The notes under the pieces were generated by a model that did no database searches, was not told the DNA's origin, and worked only from the letters and a program-made list of their open reading frames with translations. A DNA stretch of 64,000 nt from Cristatella mucedo. Taxonomy: Eukaryota > Bryozoa > Phylactolaemata > Cristatellidae. Shown one piece after another: positions 10,546 to 20,829 of this stretch (positions are counted from its first letter, which is position 1; every line of letters begins with the position of its first letter). The DNA lies in the NCBI GenBank assembly GCA_009760855.2, contig WPIO01000007.1:7058501-7122500 (forward strand). Reading direction: 5' to 3'. A program made the translations under genes and the position numbers.

Positions 10546-12049
10546 CCAGCTGCTCACACCTTGCGAATGCAAACACATTGGGCTCACAGTGTGGCAGCAT
10601 TAGCCTGACGAGCAAGGCTTTGCACGCCCCCTGCTACTGGTCGTGCAGGTGCGAGGTCAGCTGCCTTGTTAGTGAGAGCCAAGGCATCGCATCTTACTGC
10701 CCGGACCGGAGGGAGAATTGTTACCACCAATTGTTGAGTGTTGACTTTCGGCTTCACCCTAGAAAATGCTGACTCCTCGTTTTGTGAGTGGTCAATTCGT
10801 TGGAAATTCAAAGTAGTGAAGCAATGTTTTCTGAGCTGTGTTCGTACCAAGTAGTCAGGTTGGAATCGGTCTTGCGTGTGAGCGAAATCGAGCCGGGCAC
10901 AAAGCAGAGCAGCATTGGACTCACTGCGTTGGCTTGAGGATTCTCATATCTACGTGTCCATGTTAGACTACCGTTCGCGTGGTGCAATAATAAGCCGACT
11001 CAGCCGTGCATCTGTTATCATCCTGGCTTTTTAGGCTTCACTGTTACATCGTGGTGCCTTTGCAAAGCACGGGCACTTTGCAAAGCAGAGCCTTTCAAGA
11101 GTCTCGTCAGAGCCTTTTCTCGGTATGTTGAAGAGTAGGCTGGTCAGAAGAATGCCAAAGGAGTAAGGCCCTTATGCTGGCTGAATTAATGAAGAGCTGG
11201 CGTGTGCCTATAATGGTAGATAGGCAGAGCTGACCTTTCCCCCTGCCTTGCTAATTGCATGCATGGAGAGGAGTGTGCCTTGCAGCAAATCGGTGGAGAA
11301 TCGTTCCTGGAGTCAAAATTCGTGGTGTCTTCTTGAACGACTCTATCAATAAGGTGACGACTGCCTAAGAGAAAAAGTATCGATTGTCACAATTTTTTAT
11401 AAGACTTCATGGATGAGTTCTGGCGATTCCTCCGTGCGCTTGAGATTGATTCCTTGATCTCCCCTCCTAAAGTGTAGCCTTGGGCTACTCCAAGCACGGT
11501 ATGAATTTGTACCTAACTTATACATAATACCTTCGGGTTTTTCACTGGTATCTTTTCTGTGACTGTGCATACGCTATCCTCCGATAATGCTTCTCAAAAA
11601 AAGGACCTGCTTAGCACAAGGTGTGATACCGTCATTAGTCAATACCTACCGATGGGCCTACAGGTCGGTAAGAATCTCCCGGTAGGTAAGAGTCTCATGC
11701 ATTCGCCCTCTCAACCGCTCAGTTGTTAAATCTACGAACAGTAAGTTTAATGCGTTGTTTAGCACTCGTTTTGGTAATAGCTCCCGTGCTGTGGCTCGGC
11801 ATGAATTGAATAGTAGATCCTGGCCATTATTGGGACTCCCTCCAACAAATCCGTTGGCGTCCTGACTGCCACCCGGCTATATCAGCTTAGCATGCAGGCT
11901 AAGCATCGAGCAGTTTATGCTTCCGTTATGGGTGTTAGACCAACAACAAATGCACCATCTACTGGGACCTACAGACACAGTCGGCTGGATGTGCTAAGGA
12001 TGTTGCAGCCGCCCGAATCCTTCTAATCGGCCTTCGGGGGGGGGGTGCA
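10543..12049. other. Intron sequence, no clear feature
   Basis: I see no host exon. A short inverted or tandem motif around ACCTACCGATGG/CCGGTAGGTA lies near 11645-11690. The last 250 bases may belong to the 5' part of a LINE whose endonuclease fragment begins at about 12055, but I cannot support this from the protein. Confidence 0.35.
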
Positions 12050-12054
12050 TGGGA

Positions 12055-12215
12055 CAGCTTTGTAAATTCTGCCTGTTTATTTTCTGCTCACCAAACACTA
12101 AGAGACTACTTATCCGCGACTGTGTTGTCCACGAGAAGCTCGGTGCATTTCTGCTCACCAAACACGAATGACATCCTGCTCTGGTAGCTATGTGTCTGAG
12201 ACCACCCGATGACCA
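12055..12215 (+). mobile_element. LINE endonuclease-domain fragment, copy 1
   Basis: This is similar over about 150 bases to 12604-12758. It holds the beginning of an apurinic-type endonuclease domain, as in CR1/L2 LINEs: the leucine/asparagine opening and the block just before the usual LTETWL motif. It is interrupted by stops and indels. Confidence 0.55.
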
Positions 12216-12603
12216 AAAGATGAAGTGGGAGGCCCATGGTTAAGATTAGATCCTGGACCCCCCCCGACCCCTGCCAGCTTCCTTTGCTACCGAAGAATAG
12301 AAGTTAGAGCAAACTTTGACATGCCACCTACTTAGATAGTAAGGATTCGGCTCAATGTAAGGCACGGCACGTACAAAACTAAGCAATCGAGCTAGTTGCT
12401 CCGTAGGACGCCTGATGGATGACATCATCCAGAACAACTAACAGGAGCATGGCCAATTGCACATTTGCTCGAGCACAAAACCACTTAGAAAACCACTCGT
12501 TTGTGTGAACTAGAATTAGATTGTGAAAGAAAAACAGAACAAAATAATGTGACACAAAAATACCTGGGCTCTAAAAAACGAGGTTGCACGCAGTTATATC
12601 ACA

Positions 12604-12758
12604 GCTCTCTAAAATTCTGCCTGTTGAATGTCCTCTCACTAAAAGCCAAAAAGTGACTTATCCACGATCAGGCTGTCCAGGAGAAGCTACATGCATTTCT
12701 GCTGAACAAGCTTTGGTTGATGTCCTACTGTGGTTGCTGTGTACCTGAGACCACCCAC
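12604..12758 (+). mobile_element. LINE endonuclease-domain fragment, copy 2
   Basis: The + strand reads KFCLLNVLSLKAKK, then a stop and LIHDQAVQEKLHAFLLNKLW, which fits the N-terminus of a LINE endonuclease (the counterpart of the N-x-RS-x-x-x-K opening and the TETW block). It is a better-preserved version of the fragment at 12055-12215. It runs into a SINE-B copy at about 12760. Confidence 0.6.
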
Positions 12759-12759
12759 C

Positions 12760-12912
12760 CGGGTTCTCACTCTTTGTTTCCACGACCTTGGTCCCGAGGT
12801 CGTGGGTTCGATTCCTGCGGTGGGTGATTCTTTATTGCTACAGCAAGCGGTGGTGATAGCCGTAAAGGCTCTTCTGTCGCTATACAAAAATAGGCTGTTT
12901 AATCAGCTAGGA
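12760..12912 (+). mobile_element. SINE-B copy
   Basis: This is a second tRNA-derived SINE family. The head contains the palindromic block CCACGACCTTGGTCCCGAGG at 12780-12799 and a B-box-like GTGGGTTCGATTCC at about 12803. The body has GGTGGGTGATT, then GCAAGCGGTGGTGATAGCCG, and the 3' end reads TAGGCTGTTTAATCAGCT. It matches copies at 23508, 35092/36026, 40785/41220 and 41375. Unlike SINE-A, it lacks the L2 hairpin tail. Confidence 0.7.
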
Positions 12913-13009
12913 TTTTTTTTCGATCCAAGCAGTGTGCCAAAGTGGGTGGCAGGGTTGCTACTGTTGTTCGTGGATCGTTTAAAACCTTCACAGTTTTTAG
13001 CATAGTTTT

Positions 13010-14846
13010 TTTCAGGTCACGAGTGATCTAGTCCTAAAGTTCGTATCTCAATCAAAGAAGACAACAAGTCCTCTGGGCCCTATTCCCACTGTCCTGCTCC
13101 TACGTTGCATTGATCTACTGCTGCCATGCATAACTAACATAATTAATATGTCATTAGCCTCAGGTCAGGCCCCAGCACCTTTCAAAAAAGCTGTAGTCAG
13201 GCCACTTCTCAAGAAAGCTACACTTGACCAAGAGAACTTGAGCAACTACCGCCCAGTTTCCCTTCTACCATTCCTATCAAAGACACTCGAACGGGTCGTG
13301 GCGGACCAGCTGAACTCGTATATCGAAACCTCACACCTTGCTTGTAAGTTCCAGTCTGGCTTTAGAGCTAATCACTCCACAGAGTCAGCATTGCTTCGGG
13401 TATACAACGACCTACTTAGGAATGCAGACATGGGTAGAGTGTCTCTGCTTGTTTTGCTTGATCTTTCGGCAGCTTTTGATACCATCGATCACAAAGTTCT
13501 TCCAGAGTGCCTCTCATCTCGCCTGGGCATCACTGGCACTTCTCTGCAGTGGTTCAGGTCCTATCTCAGTGGGAGACTCCAGAGTATTGACGTGAATAGA
13601 CAAAGATCATCTGAAGTACCTCTGAAATATGGAGTACCTCAGGGCGCCGTGCTAGGTCCGGTTCTTTTCACTGTTTATACTCTCCCTCTTGCTGATGTGA
13701 TTGCCAAGCACAATCAAGGCTTTCACTTATATGCGGATGACACTCAGTTGTACCTTTGCTTTGATCCCTCCCAGCCTTCGAGCACCTCAAATTCTCTAAA
13801 CTCACTAGCTGCATGCATTGACGACATCCGCACATGGATGGCAGCAAATTTTCTGAAACTTAACGATGATAAAACTAACTTACTAGTTATAGGCAAACCC
13901 AGTGTGATCCAGAGATTGGACAGGCTGACTCTTAAAATTGGCTCTGCCAGCATATCTCCAGTTGAATCAGCTCGAAATCTAGGTGTCATATTCCAAAGCG
14001 ACCTCTCGTTAGACGACCATATCAGCTCCACAGTCAAATCCGCCTATTTTCAGCTTCATAACATTGCTAAAATTCGGGCTTGTTTAGATAAAGATACCGC
14101 ATCTAAGTTGGTCCATGCATTCGTGACATCTCGTCTCGACTTCTGCAACTCACTGCTTACTGGCCTACCAGCATGTGCGATCAGGCGATTGCAGCTGGTG
14201 CAAAACTCGGCAGCTAGACTTGTCTGCCGTGAGCGTCGCAGTTGCCACATTACTCCACTTCTTGCCGACCTGCACTGGCTACCAGTCAAGCAACGGATTG
14301 ACTTCAAGGTTTTGTCGCTCACTTTTAGGTTCCTTCATTCTATGGCTCCAGCCTATCTGTCAGATATACTACCCCATCAGGCCAAGCATCGTACCACCTG
14401 CTTTTCGGAATCCAACAATCTAGAAATACCTCGTACAAACCTTAAATCCTTTGGAGACCGTGCATTTAGTTCATATGCTCCCAAAGCCTGGAACTCCCTC
14501 CCGACCTGCGTCAGAACATCCCCTGACCTGACCACATTTAAAAGGAACCTAAAAACAGACCTATTTAGGACAGCATTTAGTGGGTCCCTATGATTCGTCC
14601 TTGATGTGCTTATACGTGCTGACACTGTGCGTGCTGCCACTTACCACATTTGCATGCTGACCCTGTGCACGTAACCCTTTAACCATATTATTCATTTCGT
14701 TTTTTTTTCAAGCATGATTTTACTTACCATATAATTGCATTTCACTTTACAGCAAATGTAAAGCGCCTAGAGAGAGATTAAGTTCTCTGAGGGCGCTTTA
14801 TCAAGTGAATTATTATTATTAATATTGTTATTATTATTATTAGCAT
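13010..14846 (+). mobile_element. L2-A LINE, 5'-truncated, best copy in window
   Basis: This is a 1.84-kb 5'-truncated copy of a CR1/L2-group non-LTR retrotransposon. It lacks ORF1 and the endonuclease, but its reverse-transcriptase frame is open to its natural stop at 14593. It is followed by the 3' UTR, the terminal hairpin (AAAGCGCC at about 14759, closing with GGGCGCTTT near 14802) and a TTATTATT tail. It sits in sense orientation in the large zinc-finger intron. It serves here as the reference for the other L2-A fragments. Confidence 0.9.
13148..14593 (+). CDS. LINE reverse transcriptase, partial but open
   Basis: The 481-residue frame covers most of the reverse-transcriptase domain and the C-terminal domain of a LINE ORF2. 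In order it shows NYRPVSLLPFLSKTLERVV near residue 34, the catalytic block LLDLSAAFDTIDH near residue 105, GVPQGAVLGPVLF near 163, the YADDTQLYL active site near 200, and the C-terminal blocks LDFCNSLLTGLP and SYAPKAWNSLPTC. The frame stays open upstream of the ATG to about 13020 with further LINE-like text (PLGPIPTVLLLRCIDLLLP), so the ATG at 13148 is internal and not a true start. Without an endonuclease it cannot act alone in a normal LINE cycle. The long open frame indicates a recent insertion. Confidence 0.9.
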   Translation: MSLASGQAPAPFKKAVVRPLLKKATLDQENLSNYRPVSLLPFLSKTLERVVADQLNSYIETSHLACKFQSGFRANHSTESALLRVYNDLLRNADMGRVSLLVLLDLSAAFDTIDHKVLPECLSSRLGITGTSLQWFRSYLSGRLQSIDVNRQRSSEVPLKYGVPQGAVLGPVLFTVYTLPLADVIAKHNQGFHLYADDTQLYLCFDPSQPSSTSNSLNSLAACIDDIRTWMAANFLKLNDDKTNLLVIGKPSVIQRLDRLTLKIGSASISPVESARNLGVIFQSDLSLDDHISSTVKSAYFQLHNIAKIRACLDKDTASKLVHAFVTSRLDFCNSLLTGLPACAIRRLQLVQNSAARLVCRERRSCHITPLLADLHWLPVKQRIDFKVLSLTFRFLHSMAPAYLSDILPHQAKHRTTCFSESNNLEIPRTNLKSFGDRAFSSYAPKAWNSLPTCVRTSPDLTTFKRNLKTDLFRTAFSGSL

Positions 14847-15249
14847 GGTCCATCTTTTGAATTAAGTTGCTATCTGGTCCCCAACAAAGACCATGCCTTT
14901 CACAGTTATGATCTAACCGAACTCCTTCTGGCTGTGTAAGCTTGTTGACAGAGTGAGTTTTCGGAGTTTCTCCCAAAAATATTCTTGTGTGGCAGGCCAA
15001 TGTGAGGCAGGTCTTCTTGATGTGCACCCAGAATCTGCCAACAGCCTCGATGCCTTCACTGTGGCTCTTGACGATCATGCTTCCCCGCATTCTGCCCGTG
15101 TATATAGTCGTTGAGATTCCTTTCGACTTACCAGCAACTTCTAAAGTAGGCTCCGTGTAAGGAGCAGGCTTGAATGTGGTCTTCAGAAGTCTGGGTCAGA
15201 TAAAGATCTTGCCAAATTCAGAACTTCCTCCGAGTTTACGCATGGAATT
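14847..15249. other. Unclassified sequence, possible DNA-transposon piece
   Basis: The minus strand has a 107-residue frame at 14767-15090, part of which (VGRFWVHIKKTCLTLACHT) faintly recalls the helix-turn-helix region of Tc1/mariner transposases. The match is too weak to name. No terminal repeats were found. Confidence 0.25.
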
Positions 15250-16210
15250 CACTTAAAAATGGAAGTTCTTCCAAGTCAGACAATAAATTATCACGATTTC
15301 CTACTCGAACGTTTAAGAACAACGATCGGTCTGACAGACGAGGCACTGGCGTGGTTTGGATTGTACTTATCTGGTCGTGCTCAATCCGTGTCGTGTGGGG
15401 GGTCAAGTCTCATCCACCAGACCAGTCCCTGTGGAGTTCCACAAGGGTCCATCCTCGGTCCTCTACTATTCTTCCTTTATACTGAACCTCTGGAAAAAAG
15501 TGATTTGAGCCCATAGGATTGGTAATCACTTTTCTGCTGACGGTATCCAGCCGTGTTTGCCTTTTAAACCGTCGGAATCGGTGTCACCAACAAATTAACT
15601 GAATACTTGCCTTAGAGTCATTCAACTCTGTCTTGGCTGGGCTACCGAAAAAGCCATTAATCCTGAAGCTGGTGATGAATATGGCTGCAAGGCTAGTCAA
15701 CAAATCCCAGATGTTTAGCCACGTGTCTCCTATGCTGCAAAGGAGTGGCAGTGGCTCCCGGCTATCAAAGGATACGATGCACAATCCTTGCACTGACCCG
15801 TGAGTCCCGTCATGGGTTGGCTCCTTAATCCGTAGCTGAACTGCTGATCGAGATTCAGTCTCCTCATGCCCTAAGGTCCTCTTTGTACAGTCAATTAGCT
15901 GTTCTATTCCTACCCTTGCTTTTGCTCTGCAGGTCCAAGACTGTGGAACTTACTTCCACAATTATATTCTCCTGCTGCCGCCGACTGTGGCACATCCTTG
16001 TCAACCGCCCTGAGCTGCTACTTCCTCTTTACTCACTTGCTCAGTTGCACTCCTGACTCGGCTTTTGCTTCTGACTTTTCCCTTTGTTTCGTGAGATAAA
16101 GTCTTTTGGCTGCCAAAAGCCGCATAAGCTTTGGGTTTGCTATAGAAGACTCTTCATCGTAACGCCCACTTAGTCTTTTTGGAATTACAGACCGAGTTAC
16201 ATTATACTGC
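15250..16210 (+). mobile_element. L2-B LINE fragment
   Basis: This belongs to a second CR1/L2-type LINE family. The frame at 15259-15516 reads LPSQTINYHDFLLERLRTTI through CGVPQGSILGPLLFFLYTEP (reverse-transcriptase palm). After an internal deletion, about 15640-15990 carries the C-terminal domain (MAARLVNKSQMFSHVSP and RLWNLLPQLY equivalents). The 3' UTR runs to about 16210, with text matching 24645-25010, 40886-41215 and 42085-42755. It has many frameshifts. Confidence 0.75.
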
Positions 16211-17710
16211 AGTTAGATGTCTGCCTCCTGATGGCACACCTTCAGTCGAGGCTGCCGCATACTCGAGATCACACTAGGCAGTGCAAGGAAATGAGTTGCT
16301 GCCTTCGAATTTTGCCACGATGGCATGAGCCTCGGTATTCTGCCTGCTGCCTCACTGAGCGTACACCCGAGGTTCTTGGCTCCTCACTGTGGCTGCTGTA
16401 CGGTAGCGTGCTACAATACTGCACGTCTTGTTGTGATCATTTCAGCTAGCTGCTGGTGCGTAGCGAGCAGCCGCGCCTGTGGCTGTACAGCCAGCTTACA
16501 TCGGCATCTTCCGATGAGCCGACCGAAAACGCAAGCCTTTGCTAGTCAGCCGGTAGCATAGCCTGAGGGGACCGAGCTTGTGAGCAGAAAAACAAAAGGA
16601 AGTGGGTGACATTCTTAGCCCCCGAGTGCTAAGCTCGGCGGCGCTTCGGTTGTGCACTGCCCTGGACAGTACACGACCGCTTTCTGCCGATTGTCATCGA
16701 TCACAGCACTGTCTTCTGCTGCTCACGGACGAGTTCCACTCGCGATTGGCTTCAGCGCGCCACGCTTCGGCGAAGGCAGCGATGGGCATGATGATAGTGA
16801 TGGGATGATATTGGGCTCCATTGGACTGCTGCTTCTGCTGCCCTACCTTGGTACTCCATACGTACCTGCCTGCCAGCCAGCGCCCCCTTGGCCACTGCTT
16901 CTGCTGTGCAGCTTGCACCTGCGCTCGGCCCGTGATTCGGCAGCTCATCTTGCTATTTCTTTGGTGCACAAGAAGAATATGTTGAGAATATGTTGCAAAG
17001 TCTATGCCAGCGATGCCGCTGCTGCCGGGAACTGTTTGGCTCGACGGCCACGTCGTCCTCGGTGTGCTGATGAGCCGCAGGTAGATGTGCTACGTGTGTC
17101 CATGCACGGTTTAGGAACCCTGGCTTCGCTTCTGAGCGCGTTGGATTCCAGCGTCGAATTGATTGAGCTGCAGACGAAAGTGTGTGCATGCGTTGGTAGC
17201 GAGGCAATTACCTCGGGCGCACTACCTTGTCAACGAGCGGCCACTTGCTAAACATGCAACTTGGAAATCTGTTGCCTATGCTGCCCGGTCCACCGACATT
17301 AGTTGCGATTTTGTTTGAGCAGCTGCAATGTTGTTGCTGCTGGAGAGTCCTGTGGCTACCATGCCAGTGTGGATAAGAGATGTCCTTGAAGTGGCATGCA
17401 CGTTGTCCAAAATAGCTTACTCGTTATTTGCTTTTTGTTTACATGCTTGACGTCTAAGGGGATTTTTATTATAATGCGATTTTTTTTGGGGTGTCTGCCA
17501 CGATGATAGCTTGTGCTGCATTGCAGTGTGCGCCCAAGATGAACGCCTTTGTTTCGCCACTGAATAGTATCGTATTTCTGTATGAGCTGAAGTATCGCTT
17601 GTCACCACTTGGTGACACCCGAACGCATGCCTTGAAGCAAGTCATCAGAGCCAGTCATGCTTCAGTCGAAGAAGACTGATGCTCGCTTCCGGTTAGCCTT
17701 AAGTCATCAA
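16211..17710. other. Intron sequence, no supported feature
   Basis: A 199-residue open frame at 16652-17251 has no recognisable domain and no fitting splice sites, and I do not accept it as a gene. No repeat in this stretch matches another in the window. Confidence 0.4.
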
Positions 17711-17852
17711 AACTGGTTTGGTCCAGCAATTAAGGTGCTCACCCCGACCAAGGTCTGGCTGAGGTCGTGGGCTCGAGCCCCGAGGCATATGTGAAGTGCC
17801 TGAATAGAGATAAAGTTCTCTTGGGGTGCTATATAAATGAATTATATTTTTA
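17711..17852 (+). mobile_element. SINE-A copy, short-spacer type
   Basis: This is a complete-looking tRNA-derived SINE. It has an A-box-like TTTGGTCCAGCAATTAAGG at the start, GACCAAGGTCTGGCTGAGG, a B-box-like GTGGGCTCGAGCCCC at about 17765, then GTGAAGTGCCTGAATAGAGA with the TTCTCTTGGGGTGCTA hairpin arm and an ATAAATGAATTATATTT end. The tail is the L2-type hairpin, which suggests mobilisation by an L2 LINE. Confidence 0.85.
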
Positions 17853-17920
17853 AAACTAGCATTGTTTTATCGGAAGTCTTTTTTTTACTGGTAGGCCTCG
17901 GGATAGTCAGTGTAATCCAT

Positions 17921-18080
17921 GCCAGGTTTGGCTCAGGGGTTAAGGTGCTCTTAAGTTGCCTTCAACCACCGAGGTCAAAGTGCTTGCCTTAGACGACCGA
18001 GGTCGTGGGCTTGAGCCCTGCAGCATATGTGAAGCAATGGATAGACATTCAGTTCTCTTAGGGTGCTAGACAAATGTGTG
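17921..18080 (+). mobile_element. SINE-A copy, long-spacer type
   Basis: It opens with GGTTTGGCTCAGGGGTTAAGG (A box) and reaches the B box GTGGGCTTGAGCCC only after an insert of about 35 extra bases containing two GACCGAGG-like elements. The tail hairpin is damaged. Together with 17711-17852 it shows two subgroups side by side, 70 bases apart in the same orientation. Confidence 0.8.
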
Positions 18081-18823
18081 CGTGTGCATGCGAGTGTACA
18101 TATGCATTACAGTTTCTTATGGTAGTACTTAAGTGCCTTGTGCTTGCGAGAAGAAGGCCTTGGCTGTCGTAGGAGGAACGTAATTGCTAGTCTTTCTAGG
18201 TGTGGTGTTGACCTACTTAATATGGCACGGTAACTTTTTGTGCAGTTATAGCAGCTGGTGGCAGCAATAGAGAGTATGGGCAGCGTGTGATTTTGTGTAT
18301 CTGCTCGCAGGTGGTGTGGTTCAACGTCAAACGAGCATGCCCCAATTTTGTCATGCCACTATTGTAGTGCTGCGAGACAGGCTGGTAGCTTTTGAGTGCT
18401 GGCAATCTGCTTGGCATGCTGCTGAAGCACTATTCAAAACAACAGAAAGGGTGCTGAAACAGAAACAGGCCGAGAAATGTGCCAGCAAACTGTGTTGTGC
18501 CTTCGTGCCTGACAGGTCTTAAAGATAAATCTGTGCCCTACTTCTCTCATGTTGCCGATAACTGCCTCGTACATTTATCTCTTTGTCCTTGATCATAATT
18601 AATGCAACATGCTCCGCTTACGTTTGACTGTGGTGCAGTGGATGCTGAGTCATAGACGTGTGAAAGGCCCGGGTCACCTTTGGGCATCTAAACTGTTGAG
18701 CTTGACTCCAGCTCGGGTGTCCATGGTCGTAGGCAACAGCTCATAGCTTCCCTTAAAAACAATCTTGGCAAGATTGTCACGGCTGTATTTGACTGCTGTC
18801 CAGCAATCTGAAGTTGATTATGC

Positions 18824-18832
<9 letters not shown>
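18081..18832. other. Intron sequence, no supported feature
   Basis: I see no exon, repeat or RNA gene. The short open frames at 18217-18522 lack any recognisable domain. Confidence 0.4.

Positions 18833-18872
<40 letters not shown>
18833..18872. repeat. (TG)20 microsatellite
   Basis: This is a 40-base TG run preceded by a short AT run (CATATATATA). Confidence 0.97.
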
Positions 18873-18873
<1 letters not shown>

Positions 18874-18987
18874 TTTATATTTTAAATATATATAACTTGC
18901 TTATAGTGGCTGCCCTCTACCTCCGTCTAACCCTGTTTGGCTGTGCCCTAATAGTTGGTGACTCAGCAGCACCGATATTTGACTTAA

Positions 18988-19127
18988 AAAAAGTGCTTCA
19001 TTTGTCAAGCAACCTTAGAGAACATAGTCTCTATCAATGCGCTTTGCATGTACCTCAGGTCACGACCCAATGAACCAATGGTTGTGAAAGGCAAACACCT
19101 TATCCCTAGGTCAAACTAACTAAATCA
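18988..19127 (-). mobile_element. SINE-A copy, degenerate
   Basis: The minus strand carries the A-box region near 19120 (TTTGACCTAGGGATAAGG), a damaged B box near 19060 and the hairpin tail near 19010-19045. It is more diverged than the other SINE-A copies. Confidence 0.6.
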
Positions 19128-19689
19128 AGCCCAGCGGTGGTTGCTGGTCTCGGTTTCATTGTTCCCAGTGCAAGCCAGGTACCTGGAGCTCTTTTTCAGC
19201 ATCATCGAGTTGCCTCCGGCAAGTAAGGGCTGTGAGTGAGTGCGTACTTTTTGTAGTTCCGGCGTCTTATTTGTCATTGCATGCATTTGATCTTGTAGGC
19301 CAGGCTGCTGTCGACATAACTGGTCATGATGGCCAAGGTGATAGTGGAAGATCAATCATTACGCGAAATCTTTTTCCTATCGTGCCTTGTATTAGGAAGC
19401 GTGGTAAGTGATGAACCGTGTACTTGTTTCTTCAGCTGACATATTCTGTCATGTGTATTATGGCAAGTGCTTGTCTTTAGGACTCCGGCTTGCAGATTCA
19501 GGCCACGGTGTATTTTCTCCGTCGTCCTTCACAGCTGCAGCTCCTAGTGTCTTATGTATTTACCCAGACGTAATGCAATTGTGCAAATTGTAAACCCCTG
19601 ACGGTCAAATAGCATGGTCAAGTCGACTGCCATTAGGTACAGGTCAGGCCAGAGCACCGTGGAACTTCAGAACCGGCAGCAGCCTCTTA
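19128..19689. other. Intron sequence, no supported feature
   Basis: No exon with consistent splice signals or recognisable repeat was found. Confidence 0.35.
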
Positions 19690-20160
19690 GACAAGGATAC
19701 TTTTGTAAAGGGCATAGAAAAATAATAAGTTCTCTAAGGCGCTATCCAAATGTATTAATATTATACATGCATTTGTGACATATCCCTTACACTTTTAGGT
19801 CCCTCCTTTGTCCTGCTCCAGACTACTTATTTGAAGTATTTCCTAATTAGGTTTTGCATCAAACAATCGTTTAGCTGTGCCTCCAACTAACCATAAATCC
19901 TTTGCAAGCAGTCGCTTCAGGTCGTATGCTCCGAAAGTCTGGGGCTCACTCCCGACTGACGTCATGCCATCCCCTTGCTGGTCGACATTTAAAAATTAGT
20001 TGAAAAGCACCTGTTTCTCATTTCTCACAGAATTTCCCTGTCCTCGTGAATTGCTTTATGTATGCTTATGACAACACTCTGCATGTTGCCACTAAACAAG
20101 AGATTAGTTCTCTTGGGATGCAATATAGTTTGTATTATTTGTTATTGTTTATTGGTGTTA
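19690..20160 (+). mobile_element. Two short LINE 3' fragments
   Basis: The first 75 bases are an isolated tail hairpin (GTAAAGGGCATAGAAAAATA, then TTCTCTAAGGCGCTATCC) ending in ATTATA at about 19765. From about 19765 a second, separate copy has the end of the L2-A ORF (SYAPKVWGSLPTDV-like text near 19925-19965), a shortened 3' UTR and a tail hairpin at about 20097-20130. Confidence 0.7.
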
Positions 20161-20829
20161 TTATGGAATGTCGATTGTTTAGCCATTGGATCAAAGTAAA
20201 CAATCAGCAGTGAAATCAATATGCTGCACCGTCCATTATTCTCCATCAAAGAAGTGAACTCTTGCCTTACTTGGACAGGAATAATGGCATGTATCAAGTA
20301 GCACTAAAGGAAAGCAAATAGCCATTTTCATACACCTTTTGGAAACAGCCATTTAGTATGGTGAAAGCTGTTTCTTTGGCTTTAAAATGCTGCATCCCCC
20401 AATGCTTTAGTTAGATATCAGACAGGTGATAGTTTGCTTGGTTCTTTATTACAATAATAACCCTTGGAGAGCTGGTTAGGTATTTGATATGTTAAATCTG
20501 TGGGAGAAACGTGATAGTGTTGCAGTCTGAAGATTTAAATATAGATTAAATCGTAGATTGCAAGCATCAAAAAATTAAATCCTAGATTGCATTCGTCAAA
20601 AGATGTAATCAAATAAGTTTGTGGGATAAGTTGGTGTTTTAAAAATGAATTGGTTGATGTGGCTTTCAATATGCTACCTAGAGGCTGACAACAATTTTGT
20701 ATTTCTGACATAGCTTTAGGTAATTCAGTAATTAGGCAATACTTTTCTGGAGCAAAAATCAACATAATGCTTTAGTCTGATATGTATGCACTTTGATGCA
20801 TGCCTATTCATTGTTTCTCTCATGACCTT
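20161..20829. other. Intron sequence, no supported feature
   Basis: This is A/T-rich sequence. The short direct repeat TAAATCGTAGATTGCA/TAAATCCTAGATTGCA near 20547-20592 is the only structure noticed. Confidence 0.4.

Noticed and set aside
10108-10772. Several frames encoding RERERE or SLSLSL
   Set aside because: They are produced by the (GA)26 microsatellite. The same applies to frames at 23628-23931 and 53853-54255.
12216-12603. LINE ORF piece between the two endonuclease fragments
   Set aside because: I could not find reliable LINE protein text in any frame of this stretch.
14767-15090. Mariner/Tc1 helix-turn-helix frame on the minus strand
   Set aside because: The similarity is faint and covers only about 20 residues. 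It is noted as unclassified only.
16652-17251. 199-residue + strand open frame in the large intron
   Set aside because: It is a composition-driven frame with no domain, no fitting phase-1 splice edges and no repeat-family match.
17711-18080. tRNA genes
   Set aside because: The A- and B-box-like segments belong to dispersed SINE-A copies with an L2-type tail. I could not form a cloverleaf, and the sequences recur many times.
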